Shown here: piece after piece, positions 16,077 through 22,948 of the stretch
How positions within the stretch are numbered: the first letter of the stretch is position 1
How the letters are laid out: each line of letters starts with the position of its first letter
From: Gammaproteobacteria bacterium
GTDB taxonomy: Bacteria; Pseudomonadota; Gammaproteobacteria; SZUA-21
NCBI GenBank assembly: GCA_003233075.1
Contig: QIKQ01000234.1
Coordinates: forward strand, 1-22,948
Direction of reading: 5' to 3'
Length of the DNA stretch: 22,948 bases
The notes under the pieces: model-generated
Database searches by the model: none
Seen by the model: the letters and a program-made list of their open reading frames with translations, nothing else
What the model was told of the DNA's origin: nothing
Made by a program: the position numbers and the translations under genes

Positions 16077-17528
16077 ATGATGGATCATTATCCATTAATG
16101 ATTCCAGGCGCCAAACTAAATTCTGAAAGGATTGAGGTTAACTCGCCGTACAATAATGAACCAATCGCGACTTTTGAAGTTTGTGACCTTGATACTGTAG
16201 AGCTTGCCCTTGCGAATGCAGATGCATTATCGAAAGATAGATCAAGGAAATTATCGGTCGAAAAACGAATCGAAATTCTGTCAAAAACAGCTGATCTGAT
16301 GAGTGAGATGATTGATGTTTTAACTCTTGAGGCTGCACGCGAAGGAGGTAAACCTCTTAATGACTCTCAAGTAGAAGTTGTTCGTGCTATTGATGGCGTG
16401 CGTTCTTGCATTGAATGCCTAAGAACAACTTCGGGTGAAATGATTCCGATGGGAATTAACGCCGCTTCTTCAAATCGAATTGCATTTACCCACCATGAGC
16501 CTATCGGCACAGTCGTTGCCGTCAGTGCGTTTAATCATCCGCTCAATTTAATAGTGCATCAGGTCGCGCCCGCGATAGCTGCGGGCAATCCGGTGATAGT
16601 AAAACCAGCGGAAGACACGCCAATATCCTGCTATCGATTTGTTTCTCTATTACATCAAGCAGGATTAGAGCCCATCTGGTGCCAAGCTTTAATCGTGAAA
16701 GATTTAGCAGTGGCAAGTGCCTTGGTAAGTGACTCACGAGTGGCCTTTTTTACTTTTATTGGCAGCGCAAAAGTGGGTTGGATGTTGCGTTCTCAACTGG
16801 CAGCGGGCACTCGTTGTACTCTTGAGCACGGTGGCGCAGCACCGGTCATTATAGAAAACGATGCGGATCTTGCCAAAACGGTTCCGCCATTAGTGAAAGG
16901 TGGCTACTATCACGCAGGCCAGGTATGTGTTTCAGTGCAACGTGTGTTTTGTCATCAATCAATCATTGACGATCTTATTCATCGAATGATTATTAGTATT
17001 AATGAGCTTAAGGTTGGAGATCCAACTCTCGCTGATACTGATATTGGCCCCTTGATTCGAACACGTGAAGTCGATCGAGTACACGCCTGGGTTAGTGAAG
17101 CTAAAGAGTCGGGTGCCAAAATTCTAATAGGTGGCAACAAAATTTCTGACTCCTGTTATGAACCGACATTAGTACTCAATCCCAAAATGACTGCCAAGGT
17201 ATCAACTAATGAAATATTCGGACCAGTAGTTTGCTTGTATTCCTATGACGATTTGGAACAGGCGATCGAGCTAGCCAACCAGCTCCCGTTTTCGTTTCAG
17301 GCGTCAGTTTTTACACAGGATATTGATCGTGCTATATATATAAGTAAACAACTGAATGCATCTGCTGTCATGATAAATGATCACACTGCATTTCGAGTAG
17401 ACTGGATGCCTTTTGCCGGTTTAAAACAATCTGGCTTAGGTGTGGGTGGCATACCTTATAGTTTTAAAGAAATGCAAGTAGACAAACTTACTGTGATTAG
17501 TTCTCACTACCAAAGCTTACTAAAATAA
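16077..17528 (+). CDS. NAD(P)-dependent aldehyde dehydrogenase
   Basis: Oxidises an aldehyde to the acid with NAD(P)+; cytoplasmic, 483 residues, full length for the family. Residues from the chosen start: Asn153 in VSAFNHPLN (transition-state stabiliser), Lys176 in VKPAEDTP (cofactor binding), Glu250 in LEHGGAAPVI (general base) and catalytic Cys284 in HAGQVCVSVQR. The EIFGPVV and MINDHTAFRVDWMPFAGLKQSG blocks follow. LEHGG in place of the usual LELGG and the DHTAFRVDWMPF ending place it with the less-studied RL0313-like ALDH subgroup rather than betaine or succinate-semialdehyde enzymes; the substrate is unknown. AGGAG (16066-16070) is 6 bases before the ATG at 16077; an in-frame ATG at 16071 directly abuts it and is less likely. 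It appears monocistronic. Confidence 0.93.
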   Translation: MMDHYPLMIPGAKLNSERIEVNSPYNNEPIATFEVCDLDTVELALANADALSKDRSRKLSVEKRIEILSKTADLMSEMIDVLTLEAAREGGKPLNDSQVEVVRAIDGVRSCIECLRTTSGEMIPMGINAASSNRIAFTHHEPIGTVVAVSAFNHPLNLIVHQVAPAIAAGNPVIVKPAEDTPISCYRFVSLLHQAGLEPIWCQALIVKDLAVASALVSDSRVAFFTFIGSAKVGWMLRSQLAAGTRCTLEHGGAAPVIIENDADLAKTVPPLVKGGYYHAGQVCVSVQRVFCHQSIIDDLIHRMIISINELKVGDPTLADTDIGPLIRTREVDRVHAWVSEAKESGAKILIGGNKISDSCYEPTLVLNPKMTAKVSTNEIFGPVVCLYSYDDLEQAIELANQLPFSFQASVFTQDIDRAIYISKQLNASAVMINDHTAFRVDWMPFAGLKQSGLGVGGIPYSFKEMQVDKLTVISSHYQSLLK

Positions 17529-17706
17529 CTACTGATGATAAATAACCACAAGCTAGTGTATAATGTCGATTAAATATTAGTCGATAGATAATAGATAAGA
17601 TTAATCTTTAATTTACAAACAACATGCAGCTCGCATTCAAGACATTGAGGGTAGAAATATTTTCCTCAAATAGCTATGCTAGCTTAGCATCAATTATGGA
17701 TAAGGA

Positions 17707-18285
17707 ATGGTGAAAAATATGGAAACCCTTAAGTGCAAAAATATTTCAATATTGAAGATTGGCTTAATTTTCTTATTATTATTTACTCTGCAAACTCAAG
17801 CTTCACTAATTGGCGACTCAGTCGAAATATCAGCGGTTGGAGTGGCTACTCAGACTGCAACGGTGAGTACGGGCTCGATAGCCGAATTCGAATTAAATTT
17901 TGCTAGCGATGAAAATATTAGCGTTAATGTAAATGCATTCAGTATCGATTTCGATTTTACTGATATAAACCATTTTTGGCACTGGGTGCCAGGACTGCCT
18001 GGCTCGACATTTGATGTGATTGTTTCCAGTTTAGATTTAGGCGCTCCAATTAGCAGCATAACGACATCAGGCTCGTTTTTTGATGGCATCAATCTTAGCG
18101 CTACATTGCTTGGAGCAGATTCATTTAAAATTTCAATACCTACAGCCTATGAAATAATATATGCTTTGGATTCGAGATTCACGGTTCATTTGACAGCGTC
18201 GCCAGTTCCAGAGCCATCAACTTTTATACTATTGCTGTTTGGAATCTTCGCTGTAATATTCTGGCGATCTCGGCAGCTTAGTTAA
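17707..18285 (+). CDS. PEP-CTERM sorting-signal protein
   Basis: A secreted protein of 192 residues handled by the exosortase/PEP-CTERM system. A hydrophobic signal peptide ends about residue 32 (TQA). The C-terminus has the tripartite sorting signal: VPEPST (167-172), a membrane segment ILLLFGIFAVIFW, and the basic tail RSRQ. The middle is acidic, beta-rich and cysteine-free, as in many surface or matrix proteins of this class; no enzyme motif was seen. The start is uncertain: AAGGA abuts the ATG at 17707, while a GTG at 17710 and an ATG at 17719 are also in frame, the last with a 12-base spacing. No exosortase (EpsH) gene lies in the window, so the sorting enzyme must be elsewhere. Exosortase substrates are linked to extracellular polysaccharide and biofilm formation in other species. 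Confidence 0.9.
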   Translation: MVKNMETLKCKNISILKIGLIFLLLFTLQTQASLIGDSVEISAVGVATQTATVSTGSIAEFELNFASDENISVNVNAFSIDFDFTDINHFWHWVPGLPGSTFDVIVSSLDLGAPISSITTSGSFFDGINLSATLLGADSFKISIPTAYEIIYALDSRFTVHLTASPVPEPSTFILLLFGIFAVIFWRSRQLS

Positions 18286-18929
18286 GACGAAACCAAAGTT
18301 AATAAGATTAGCCCACAATTTGTGGGCTGTGTCGCGATTACGACCCTTGCTATTCCCTTCAGATTATTTTATACCAACTACTAATAAACTTACCTGGCTC
18401 TTCACGACTGCTGAGACGCAGGAGTTAGAGTAATGTAGTCGCAGTTACCGTGGTTAGGAACGAAGTCTGATATCCAAATTCATCCAGTATGCAAAATAAA
18501 TAGCGCCCCCTAGAAAATTCCTTAGAAAACTCACAAAATGATAAATGAGTCGCATAAATTTAATAGAACAAGATGATATGGTTAAACATTAATCAAATAT
18601 AAAGCATTGAAAAAAAAAGATAAATTTTACGGTGTTGCTAGATATCTTAAATATAGATAAGACTCTCTAGCAATTAATTTACTAGCTCTGTAAAATAAAT
18701 TTATTAACTATTTGAATTATAAGTATATTATAGAAATGTTACTAAGCCATGCAGTAAGCAAAAACTATTTATGTATGACATTAAGGTGTTTGACTCAGAC
18801 TGTATTACAATGTTCTAATATTTAAGAGTTCTTATGTAAAAGGGTGTAAAAGGGCAATAATTACTCAATTAAGACATAAAAAACAAGACACAAAAATATT
18901 TTCACAAAATTAAATTAATCGGAGTGAAC
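18286..18929. other. Gene-free interval between PEP-CTERM and DUF2147-like genes
   Basis: 644 bases with no supported gene on either strand. Apart from the hairpin at 18310-18328, an 8-bp inverted repeat TTGCTAGA / TCTAGCAA encloses 18635-18673. The stretch 18500-18920 is very AT-rich and could hold a promoter for the following gene. No tRNA or known RNA family was recognised. Confidence 0.5.
18310..18328. repeat. Hairpin after the PEP-CTERM gene
   Basis: Perfect 8-bp stem AGCCCACA / TGTGGGCT with a 3-base loop, 25 bases after the stop. It has no T tract, so it is a weak terminator candidate at best. Confidence 0.5.
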
Positions 18930-19298
18930 ATGAAAAAAATTACTATTATTTGTTTTGCGTTGGTTACAGTTGGCTTTGTTAATTCTGCAAGTGCTGCGGA
19001 AGGCATAATGGCCATGGTAGGTAAGTGGCAATGGGATAAGTTTACTGTTGTAGTGACTAAATGTAAAAAGACCGAAGTATGCGCTAAAGTGACTGCTGGT
19101 CCTAAAAATGTTGGAATGGAAATGATTCGTTCGAAATTAGTTGCGAAAGGTAAAAATTTTGTAGGTAAAGTTGCGCATCCACAAACAGGCGATACTTACA
19201 ATACTAAATTAAGCTTGACCAATAAAAACACATGGCAATTGAACGGTTGCACAGATGCAAACGTTTGTGCGTCAGGTGAGTTTAAGCGTATTAAATAA
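18930..19298 (+). CDS. DUF2147-like small periplasmic protein
   Basis: 122 residues. A Sec signal peptide covers about residues 1-22 (ends ASA). The mature part follows the DUF2147 (PF09917) pattern: GKWQWDKFTVVVTKC (31-45), a central strand pair, HPQTGDTYNTKLSL (83-96), then NGCTDANVCASGEFKR (106-120), where the family has a GC...C...W-R ending. Four cysteines (45, 51, 107, 113) are placed for two disulfides. Function in this family is undefined; some members are stress-induced. The ATG at 18930 was chosen because CGGAG (18920-18924) is 5-6 bases upstream; a GTG at 18924 overlaps that site. A hairpin follows about 85 bases after the stop. The similarity is partial, so the family call is probable rather than certain. 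Confidence 0.7.
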   Translation: MKKITIICFALVTVGFVNSASAAEGIMAMVGKWQWDKFTVVVTKCKKTEVCAKVTAGPKNVGMEMIRSKLVAKGKNFVGKVAHPQTGDTYNTKLSLTNKNTWQLNGCTDANVCASGEFKRIK

Positions 19299-19384
19299 AT
19301 TGAGGTGCTAAGCTTGTTCGAAAGAATAAGTGATCGGATTTAATTCACATTAGTGATTTAAATCTATTGAGGGAGAAAGCCGAA

Positions 19385-19411
19385 ATACACCCATTTAGTT
19401 AGCGGGTGTAT
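19385..19411. terminator. Hairpin between convergent genes
   Basis: Stem ATACACCC / GGGTGTAT with an 11-base loop, between the DUF2147-like gene (plus) and the membrane-protein gene (minus). The T tract is poor on both strands, so terminator strength is doubtful. Confidence 0.5.
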
Positions 19412-19432
19412 CAAGCTTTAATTCTACCTAGA

Positions 19433-19792
19433 TTATGCCATGCCATCTTGCTTTGATCGTCCTAGAAGTTTCATGACTATTGCGGTAACTAAAAACGCAG
19501 CACCAATAATCCAAAATTCAACTAAATTAAACTCGAAGTTTTTAGAATCAGCAAAATTGATTGCAGGAGTCATTTGTAAGTAAAGGCCTATAAATTGGCA
19601 AATGATATAAAATGCAGCGAAACCAAATCCAATACGCATAGACCAGTTAATGCCAGACTGCATATTCTTTTTAAGTGCAAACTTTATAATTATAAGTAAA
19701 ATACCGATTGCGACTAATGCTATGCCGACCCACATTAATATCTTCATATAAGGCATCATTACGATCATCATACTCTTCAAAGATTCTTTCAT
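19433..19792 (-). CDS. Small integral membrane protein
   Basis: 119 residues with three predicted transmembrane helices: about 17-37, 53-72 and 91-110. The N-terminus is Met-rich (MMIVMMPYMKILM). No family was recognised and no catalytic motif is visible. Positive charges at residues 37-42 and 109-113 lie at the ends of helices 1 and 3. The ATG is preceded by a GA dinucleotide repeat serving as Shine-Dalgarno sequence with a 6-base spacer. It appears monocistronic. It could be a small envelope stress or transporter accessory protein, but nothing in the sequence decides. Confidence 0.75.
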   Translation of the reverse strand: MKESLKSMMIVMMPYMKILMWVGIALVAIGILLIIIKFALKKNMQSGINWSMRIGFGFAAFYIICQFIGLYLQMTPAINFADSKNFEFNLVEFWIIGAAFLVTAIVMKLLGRSKQDGMA

Positions 19793-19798
19793 AGTTAT

Positions 19799-19815
19799 TC
19801 TCTCTCTCTCTCTCT
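19799..19815 (-). promoter_or_regulatory. GA-repeat ribosome-binding site
   Basis: Eight TC units plus one T on the plus strand, read as a run of GA repeats in the mRNA, ending 6 bases before the ATG of the membrane-protein gene. Any GAGA register can pair with the anti-Shine-Dalgarno sequence. A tract of this kind can change length by slippage. Confidence 0.75.
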
Positions 19816-20248
19816 ACTGACTTTATTGCAGCTTATATTGTATCTCATTGTGTATTATGCAACAGTACATATAGCACAAAAGACGTAAAATTTTAAGTAA
19901 AATAGCTTGCAAGTCTGTATGGTTTCAGTCGTGAATATTACGGATATTGTATATTCAATAATAGTTGTTATCGACATAGGAACTACCGAAGACTACTATT
20001 TGCAAAATCGAGCAATACTAAAAAATCGTTCACAATTGAATGACGTTGTTTTAAGCTAAACATATATTGAGCTTCCTTGGGAGCTTCTAGAGGCTCATAA
20101 TAAACCTCCGCCCTGGCAAAATACCGATATGAAATAAATTTTAATGGATAATGCAAACAAATGCATGGACTCGTAGTAACTTGGAGAAGGTCTGCAATTA
20201 AGAATGGTTAACTTCATCGCAAGCAATTAAATAGGTAAAGGTAATTTA
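19816..20248. other. Gene-free divergent interval
   Basis: About 430 bases between the membrane-protein gene and the next plus-strand gene. No open frame, RNA family or clear promoter was recognised. A weakly paired GAGCTTCC/GGAGCTTC stretch near 20070-20090 is the only structure noticed. Confidence 0.4.
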
Positions 20249-21064
20249 ATGAAGAATTCAATATTTCTATCACGACTATTTCTTCTTAGCTTAATTTTGC
20301 TTTTACTCAATGACTTCTATTTAAAGGCGGCTTGGCCTGGGCTGATTAGTGGTAAATTATCTGATTTTTCAGGTATTAGTCTATTAAGCTTGTTTCTTTT
20401 TGCTTGGTTTCCTAAATACAAAAAGATCGTTTCCTGGCTAATAGTACTAGTATTCGTTTTCTGGAAATCTGAATTAGCATCGCCTTTTATTAAAGTGCTA
20501 CATGAGTTGGGCATAGCGAATTTCAATCGAACTGTTGATTTAACTGATTTGTTCGCCTTACTCGTGCTACCTGTTTGCTATAAATACTCCAATTCGCATG
20601 AAAATATCAATTACGATTCTTCACTCAAAAAATTCAGTCGTCTAGGAATAATTTTTATCAGCTTATTTGCAATTACAGCGACATCGTACTCGCGTGGAGT
20701 ATATAGAAGTGAATTTCGCATTCAAAGTCAAAATCAAAAATTTGTAAGTCCAAGTCAAGCAATAGAAATTTTGAATCGAATTATGGGTTTTCATAACAAT
20801 CGCTGCGTGCATGAATGTGGCTCCAATTTAAAACGGTCTTACGTTGGCTCTCTAGGTAGTCTAATTTATCGATACGATAATGACGAAAAGGAAATATTAA
20901 TTAAACATGCAATTTTACCTGACCGGTCTTTAATATTTAGTAGAAATCGCTACCGAGCTAAATACCTAGTTAAAATTCGTAAAAAAATAGTTGAAGATAT
21001 TAAGAGGATTAACGCAAGTATTAAAATCAAAATAATAATCGTTCCTGGATTTTATCAACATTAG
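20249..21064 (+). CDS. Multi-pass membrane protein with GKLSDF motif
   Basis: 271 residues, four to five hydrophobic segments in the first 150 (about 5-21, 43-55, 60-73, 97-112, 131-147), then a basic, soluble C-terminal half (about 150-271). The N-terminal half has a recurrent arrangement seen in uncharacterised bacterial membrane proteins: NDFYLK (21-26), SGKLSDFSG (34-42), WKS (72-74) and VDLTDLFALLVLP (96-108). The acidic residues in these motifs sit at membrane edges and may be functional. Function is unknown. The C-terminal half has a C-x3-C pair in RCVHECGSN and no recognised domain. AAAGG lies about 8 bases before the ATG. The next gene, 112 bases on, encodes a periplasmic TolA-C-like protein on the same strand, so a shared transcript is possible. 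Confidence 0.75.
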   Translation: MKNSIFLSRLFLLSLILLLLNDFYLKAAWPGLISGKLSDFSGISLLSLFLFAWFPKYKKIVSWLIVLVFVFWKSELASPFIKVLHELGIANFNRTVDLTDLFALLVLPVCYKYSNSHENINYDSSLKKFSRLGIIFISLFAITATSYSRGVYRSEFRIQSQNQKFVSPSQAIEILNRIMGFHNNRCVHECGSNLKRSYVGSLGSLIYRYDNDEKEILIKHAILPDRSLIFSRNRYRAKYLVKIRKKIVEDIKRINASIKIKIIIVPGFYQH

Positions 21065-21176
21065 AAACCGATGTTAATAACTTTTTAAGCTTGATGTATG
21101 TGCATTCAAACCGATACATGTAATTATTGTCAAGCAACTAGTATTTACTATTATACTTTCTAGAAGGATTGAATTA

Positions 21177-21920
21177 ATGAAAATATTTGTGTATTTATTA
21201 GGTTTCGGACTCATTATAGGGCCGGTATTGGCGGAGAGTAATAATAGTCGAAAACAATATATAAAATGCAAAATATACGGCTTGGACAAGATTCCAGAAT
21301 ACTCAAAAAAATTATCTAAGAAAAGGTTACTAAAATATCGAAAAATATATAATCAAAAAATTCTCTTAAGTTTAGCTAACAACATAAACGAGGCTGCTGA
21401 TTTAAAAGCGCATACGAATTCGACTTGCATACTGAAAATAAATCAATGTGTAGCTGGGCAAGTAGTTGGCTTTAACATTTATCGTTGCTCTAGTTCGGAA
21501 TTTAAAATTATATTGAAAAACGAATTTAGTAATTTTACGAAATTGCCATCGGCGCCACATACTAACGTTTGGAGTTCAACAATAATAAGACGGGTGAGTG
21601 GTGAAATGCTAATGCCTGGCTTTGATTACGCCAAGAATCAAAGCGAAAAAATTAAATACTACAATGCAATAACTAAAGCTATTTCTTCAAATTGGATAAA
21701 GCCAGAAAATTCGTTGATATTAGAGCAATGCGACATTGAAATAAAACAATCAAAGCAAGGCTTAGTGATTAGTTATCAAATAAAAAAATGCAGCAGTCAA
21801 AAGTTTAAAAAGTCAGTGGGAGAGGCTATGCGCAAAACGCGACAACTTCCTATGGCAAGTATGGTGTCAATTTTTAATTCAAATTTAACCGTAAGATTTA
21901 GATCCGGAGTGGGTCAATAA
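21177..21920 (+). CDS. Periplasmic protein with two TolA-C-like domains
   Basis: 247 residues. A signal peptide ends near residue 19 (VLA). Two internally similar segments follow. The first is about 57-140: CILKINQCVAGQVVGF from Cys84, then RCSSSEFK (Cys104), TKLPSAP. The second is about 160-241: YYNAITKAISSNWIKP, CDIEIKQSKQGLVISY from Cys185, KKCSSQKFK (Cys205), RQLPMAS, IFNSNLTVRF. In both, the two cysteines are 20 residues apart and followed by SS-x-x-F-K. The second is the better match to TolA domain III, which also has C-x-L-x-I, a later Cys, and a K-x-P-x-P end. TolA itself has a membrane anchor and long helix that are absent here. It may bind Tol-Pal or colicin/phage-type partners in the periplasm; this is inference. 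AAGGA lies 9 bases before the ATG. Confidence 0.78.
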   Translation: MKIFVYLLGFGLIIGPVLAESNNSRKQYIKCKIYGLDKIPEYSKKLSKKRLLKYRKIYNQKILLSLANNINEAADLKAHTNSTCILKINQCVAGQVVGFNIYRCSSSEFKIILKNEFSNFTKLPSAPHTNVWSSTIIRRVSGEMLMPGFDYAKNQSEKIKYYNAITKAISSNWIKPENSLILEQCDIEIKQSKQGLVISYQIKKCSSQKFKKSVGEAMRKTRQLPMASMVSIFNSNLTVRFRSGVGQ

Positions 21921-21990
21921 ACTGTTAGCGAGTAATATCGTCGTGTAATATTTCGCTATGAGTTTAACAGTAAATTTCCTAAAAAAACCT

Positions 21991-22251
21991 TTATTTCAAT
22001 AATGGGTGATCTTTGGGCAACTGCTTTAAATGCCACATCGCTAGTCTGCGCCGTATGGATTTTTGTGATACTTGCTCTTCAGGTAGAGGTTGTATTATTT
22101 TGTCGTGCACAAGAAGTCGATAAATGTAAAGAAAACGTTCATTGGTAGAATCAGTTGGTTCAAACTCTACTGCGCCACGATCTTCGCCATATTTCATGCC
22201 GGCTAATAAGGCTGCTCTAATTAGCTCAGCTTCATTTTTAAGTTTCTTCAT
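21991..22251 (-). CDS. DUF5062-like small protein
   Basis: 86 residues, cytoplasmic, charged and helical. It fits the DUF5062 pattern known mainly from marine gammaproteobacteria: KNEAELIRAALLAGMKYGEDRGA, IYRLLVHDKIIQPLPEEQV, SIRRRLAMWHLKQLPKDHPLL at the C-terminus. Function is unknown. Its first codons overlap the last 14 bases of arfB in another frame, so translation is probably coupled to arfB, and only a weak GAAG ribosome-binding site is visible. The family assignment comes from recalled similarity. Confidence 0.75.
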   Translation of the reverse strand: MKKLKNEAELIRAALLAGMKYGEDRGAVEFEPTDSTNERFLYIYRLLVHDKIIQPLPEEQVSQKSIRRRLAMWHLKQLPKDHPLLK

Positions 22252-22663
22252 GATTCTTCGGACCCCTTCTCAGTGACTTCAATTTCCCACGTTTGGATTT
22301 TCCGTCTAGACGCTTTCGTTTTTGATTGCGAGAGACTTTTGTAGGCTTACGTTTCTTTGCAACTTGTATAGCAAGTTTTATTAACGCTCGTAAACGTGTT
22401 AGCGCATCTTCTTTGTTTTGAATTTGGCTTTTAAATTGTTGTGCCTTGATAATAATGATGCCTTCTTTGCTAATTCGTTTGTCGTTTAATCCCAGTAAGC
22501 GAGTTTTAATGTGCTCAGCTAATGAGGAAGCTCTGATGTCAAATTGCAAATGTATGGCAGAAGATACTTTATTAACATTCTGTCCGCCGGACCCCTGTGA
22601 TCGAATTGCTGTCATTTCAATCTCTTTACTTGGGATAAACACACTGTTGGAGATTTTTAACAT
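22238..22663 (-). CDS. arfB: Alternative ribosome-rescue factor ArfB (YaeJ)
   Basis: A peptidyl-tRNA hydrolase that frees ribosomes stalled without a stop codon; 141 residues against 140 in E. coli. The catalytic GGQ is in ITAIRSQGSGGQNVNK-like context (residues 18-31), followed by SAIHLQFDIRASSL, the class I release-factor core. The basic tail (KKRKPTKVSRNQKRKRLDGKSKRG and on) is the segment that enters the empty mRNA channel. No codon-recognition domain is present, as expected. The ATG at 22663 has little Shine-Dalgarno. It overlaps the next minus-strand gene by 14 bases, a sign of an operon. It acts as backup to trans-translation. Confidence 0.95.
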   Translation of the reverse strand: MLKISNSVFIPSKEIEMTAIRSQGSGGQNVNKVSSAIHLQFDIRASSLAEHIKTRLLGLNDKRISKEGIIIIKAQQFKSQIQNKEDALTRLRALIKLAIQVAKKRKPTKVSRNQKRKRLDGKSKRGKLKSLRRGPKNHEET

Positions 22664-22749
22664 AATAGCTCTAGCATAAGCTTCCTTGTCTTGATTTACT
22701 ATTGCAAAATAGTACTTTAATGCGACTCAGCAGGTGAACATGTAATTTC

Positions 22750-22909
22750 TGTAGGGCAGCTCTAATTGTGTCTATTTGCACGTTGGCGGCGTTGTCGAAT
22801 TTTTTAAAATGCGGGGTCGCATAGCGATAAACTGCGTGTAAGCTGCACTTTTAACCCCCCCCCCACCTTGCTAGCGCACAAATATCCTAGTTTTTAGAGG
22901 CGCCCTGTA
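22750..22909. mobile_element. Palindromic MITE, copy C, with 4-bp target duplication
   Basis: The element spans 22754-22905 (152 bp), flanked by TGTA at 22750-22753 and 22906-22909. Most of it matches copy A (13203-13344) in the same orientation, including the core around 22808-22835. Differences: it keeps about 11 extra bases (GTGTAAGCTGC) after the core that copy A lacks, and has a C10 tract at 22855-22864. Confidence 0.88.
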
Positions 22910-22948
22910 TAGGTTATCTTAGCTACGCAATATAACCCTTGCTATTTC

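Noticed and set aside
18330..18500. Possible tRNA or small RNA in the GC-richer stretch after the PEP-CTERM gene
   Set aside because: No cloverleaf, T-loop consensus or promoter/terminator pair could be found.

Overview
The window (22,948 bases, AT-rich) looks like chromosomal DNA of a free-living gammaproteobacterium. Grounds: an ArgRS close to the E. coli protein along its whole length, an ArfB-type ribosome-rescue factor next to a DUF5062-like gene, an outer-membrane beta-barrel, a TolA-C-like envelope protein, an L,D-transpeptidase-fold protein and a PEP-CTERM protein. The genus cannot be read from the sequence. About three quarters of the window is coding. The long gaps hold palindromic repeats and remnants of mobile DNA.

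Layout. 1-490: broken tyrosine-recombinase fragment, cut at its 3' side next to a REP-like hairpin. 688-2418: argS. 3049-6278: a two-gene unit of a DUF1800 lipoprotein and a Tat-exported DUF1501 protein. 6564-7166: an outer-membrane barrel ending at a strong terminator. 7285-9461, minus strand: a DUF1598-like exported protein downstream of a YafK-type L,D-transpeptidase-fold protein. 9787-10632: an exported endonuclease/exonuclease/phosphatase-fold enzyme. 10671-11115: a 425-bp gene-free insertion with 10-bp inverted ends and 10-bp flanking direct repeats. 11391-11708: a small Cys-rich protein. 11893-13047, minus: a His/Cys-rich protein tentatively related to LCIB-type carbonic anhydrases. 13361-14356: a divergent MerR regulator and TlpA-like thioredoxin pair around a textbook MerR-type promoter. 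14367-15704, minus: a malate:quinone-oxidoreductase-like flavoprotein. 16077-17528: an aldehyde dehydrogenase. 17707-18285: a PEP-CTERM protein. 18930-19298: a DUF2147-like periplasmic protein. 19433-19792, minus: a three-helix membrane protein with a GA-dinucleotide repeat as its ribosome-binding site. 20249-21920: a membrane protein and a periplasmic protein with two TolA-C-like domains. 21991-22663, minus: overlapping arfB and DUF5062-like genes.

No single pathway spans the window. Most products are exported or envelope-associated. Clearest functional links: the DUF1800/DUF1501 pair, the MerR/TlpA pair, and the arfB/DUF5062 overlap. The most distinctive non-coding content is three kinds of palindromic element: a MITE family with 4-bp target duplications at 13203 and 22754 and a diverged relative near 15882; a REP-like hairpin at 21, 10852 and, more diverged, 10994; and the single 425-bp insertion. 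No classical defence system, CRISPR array, rRNA, tRNA or secondary-metabolite cluster was seen.
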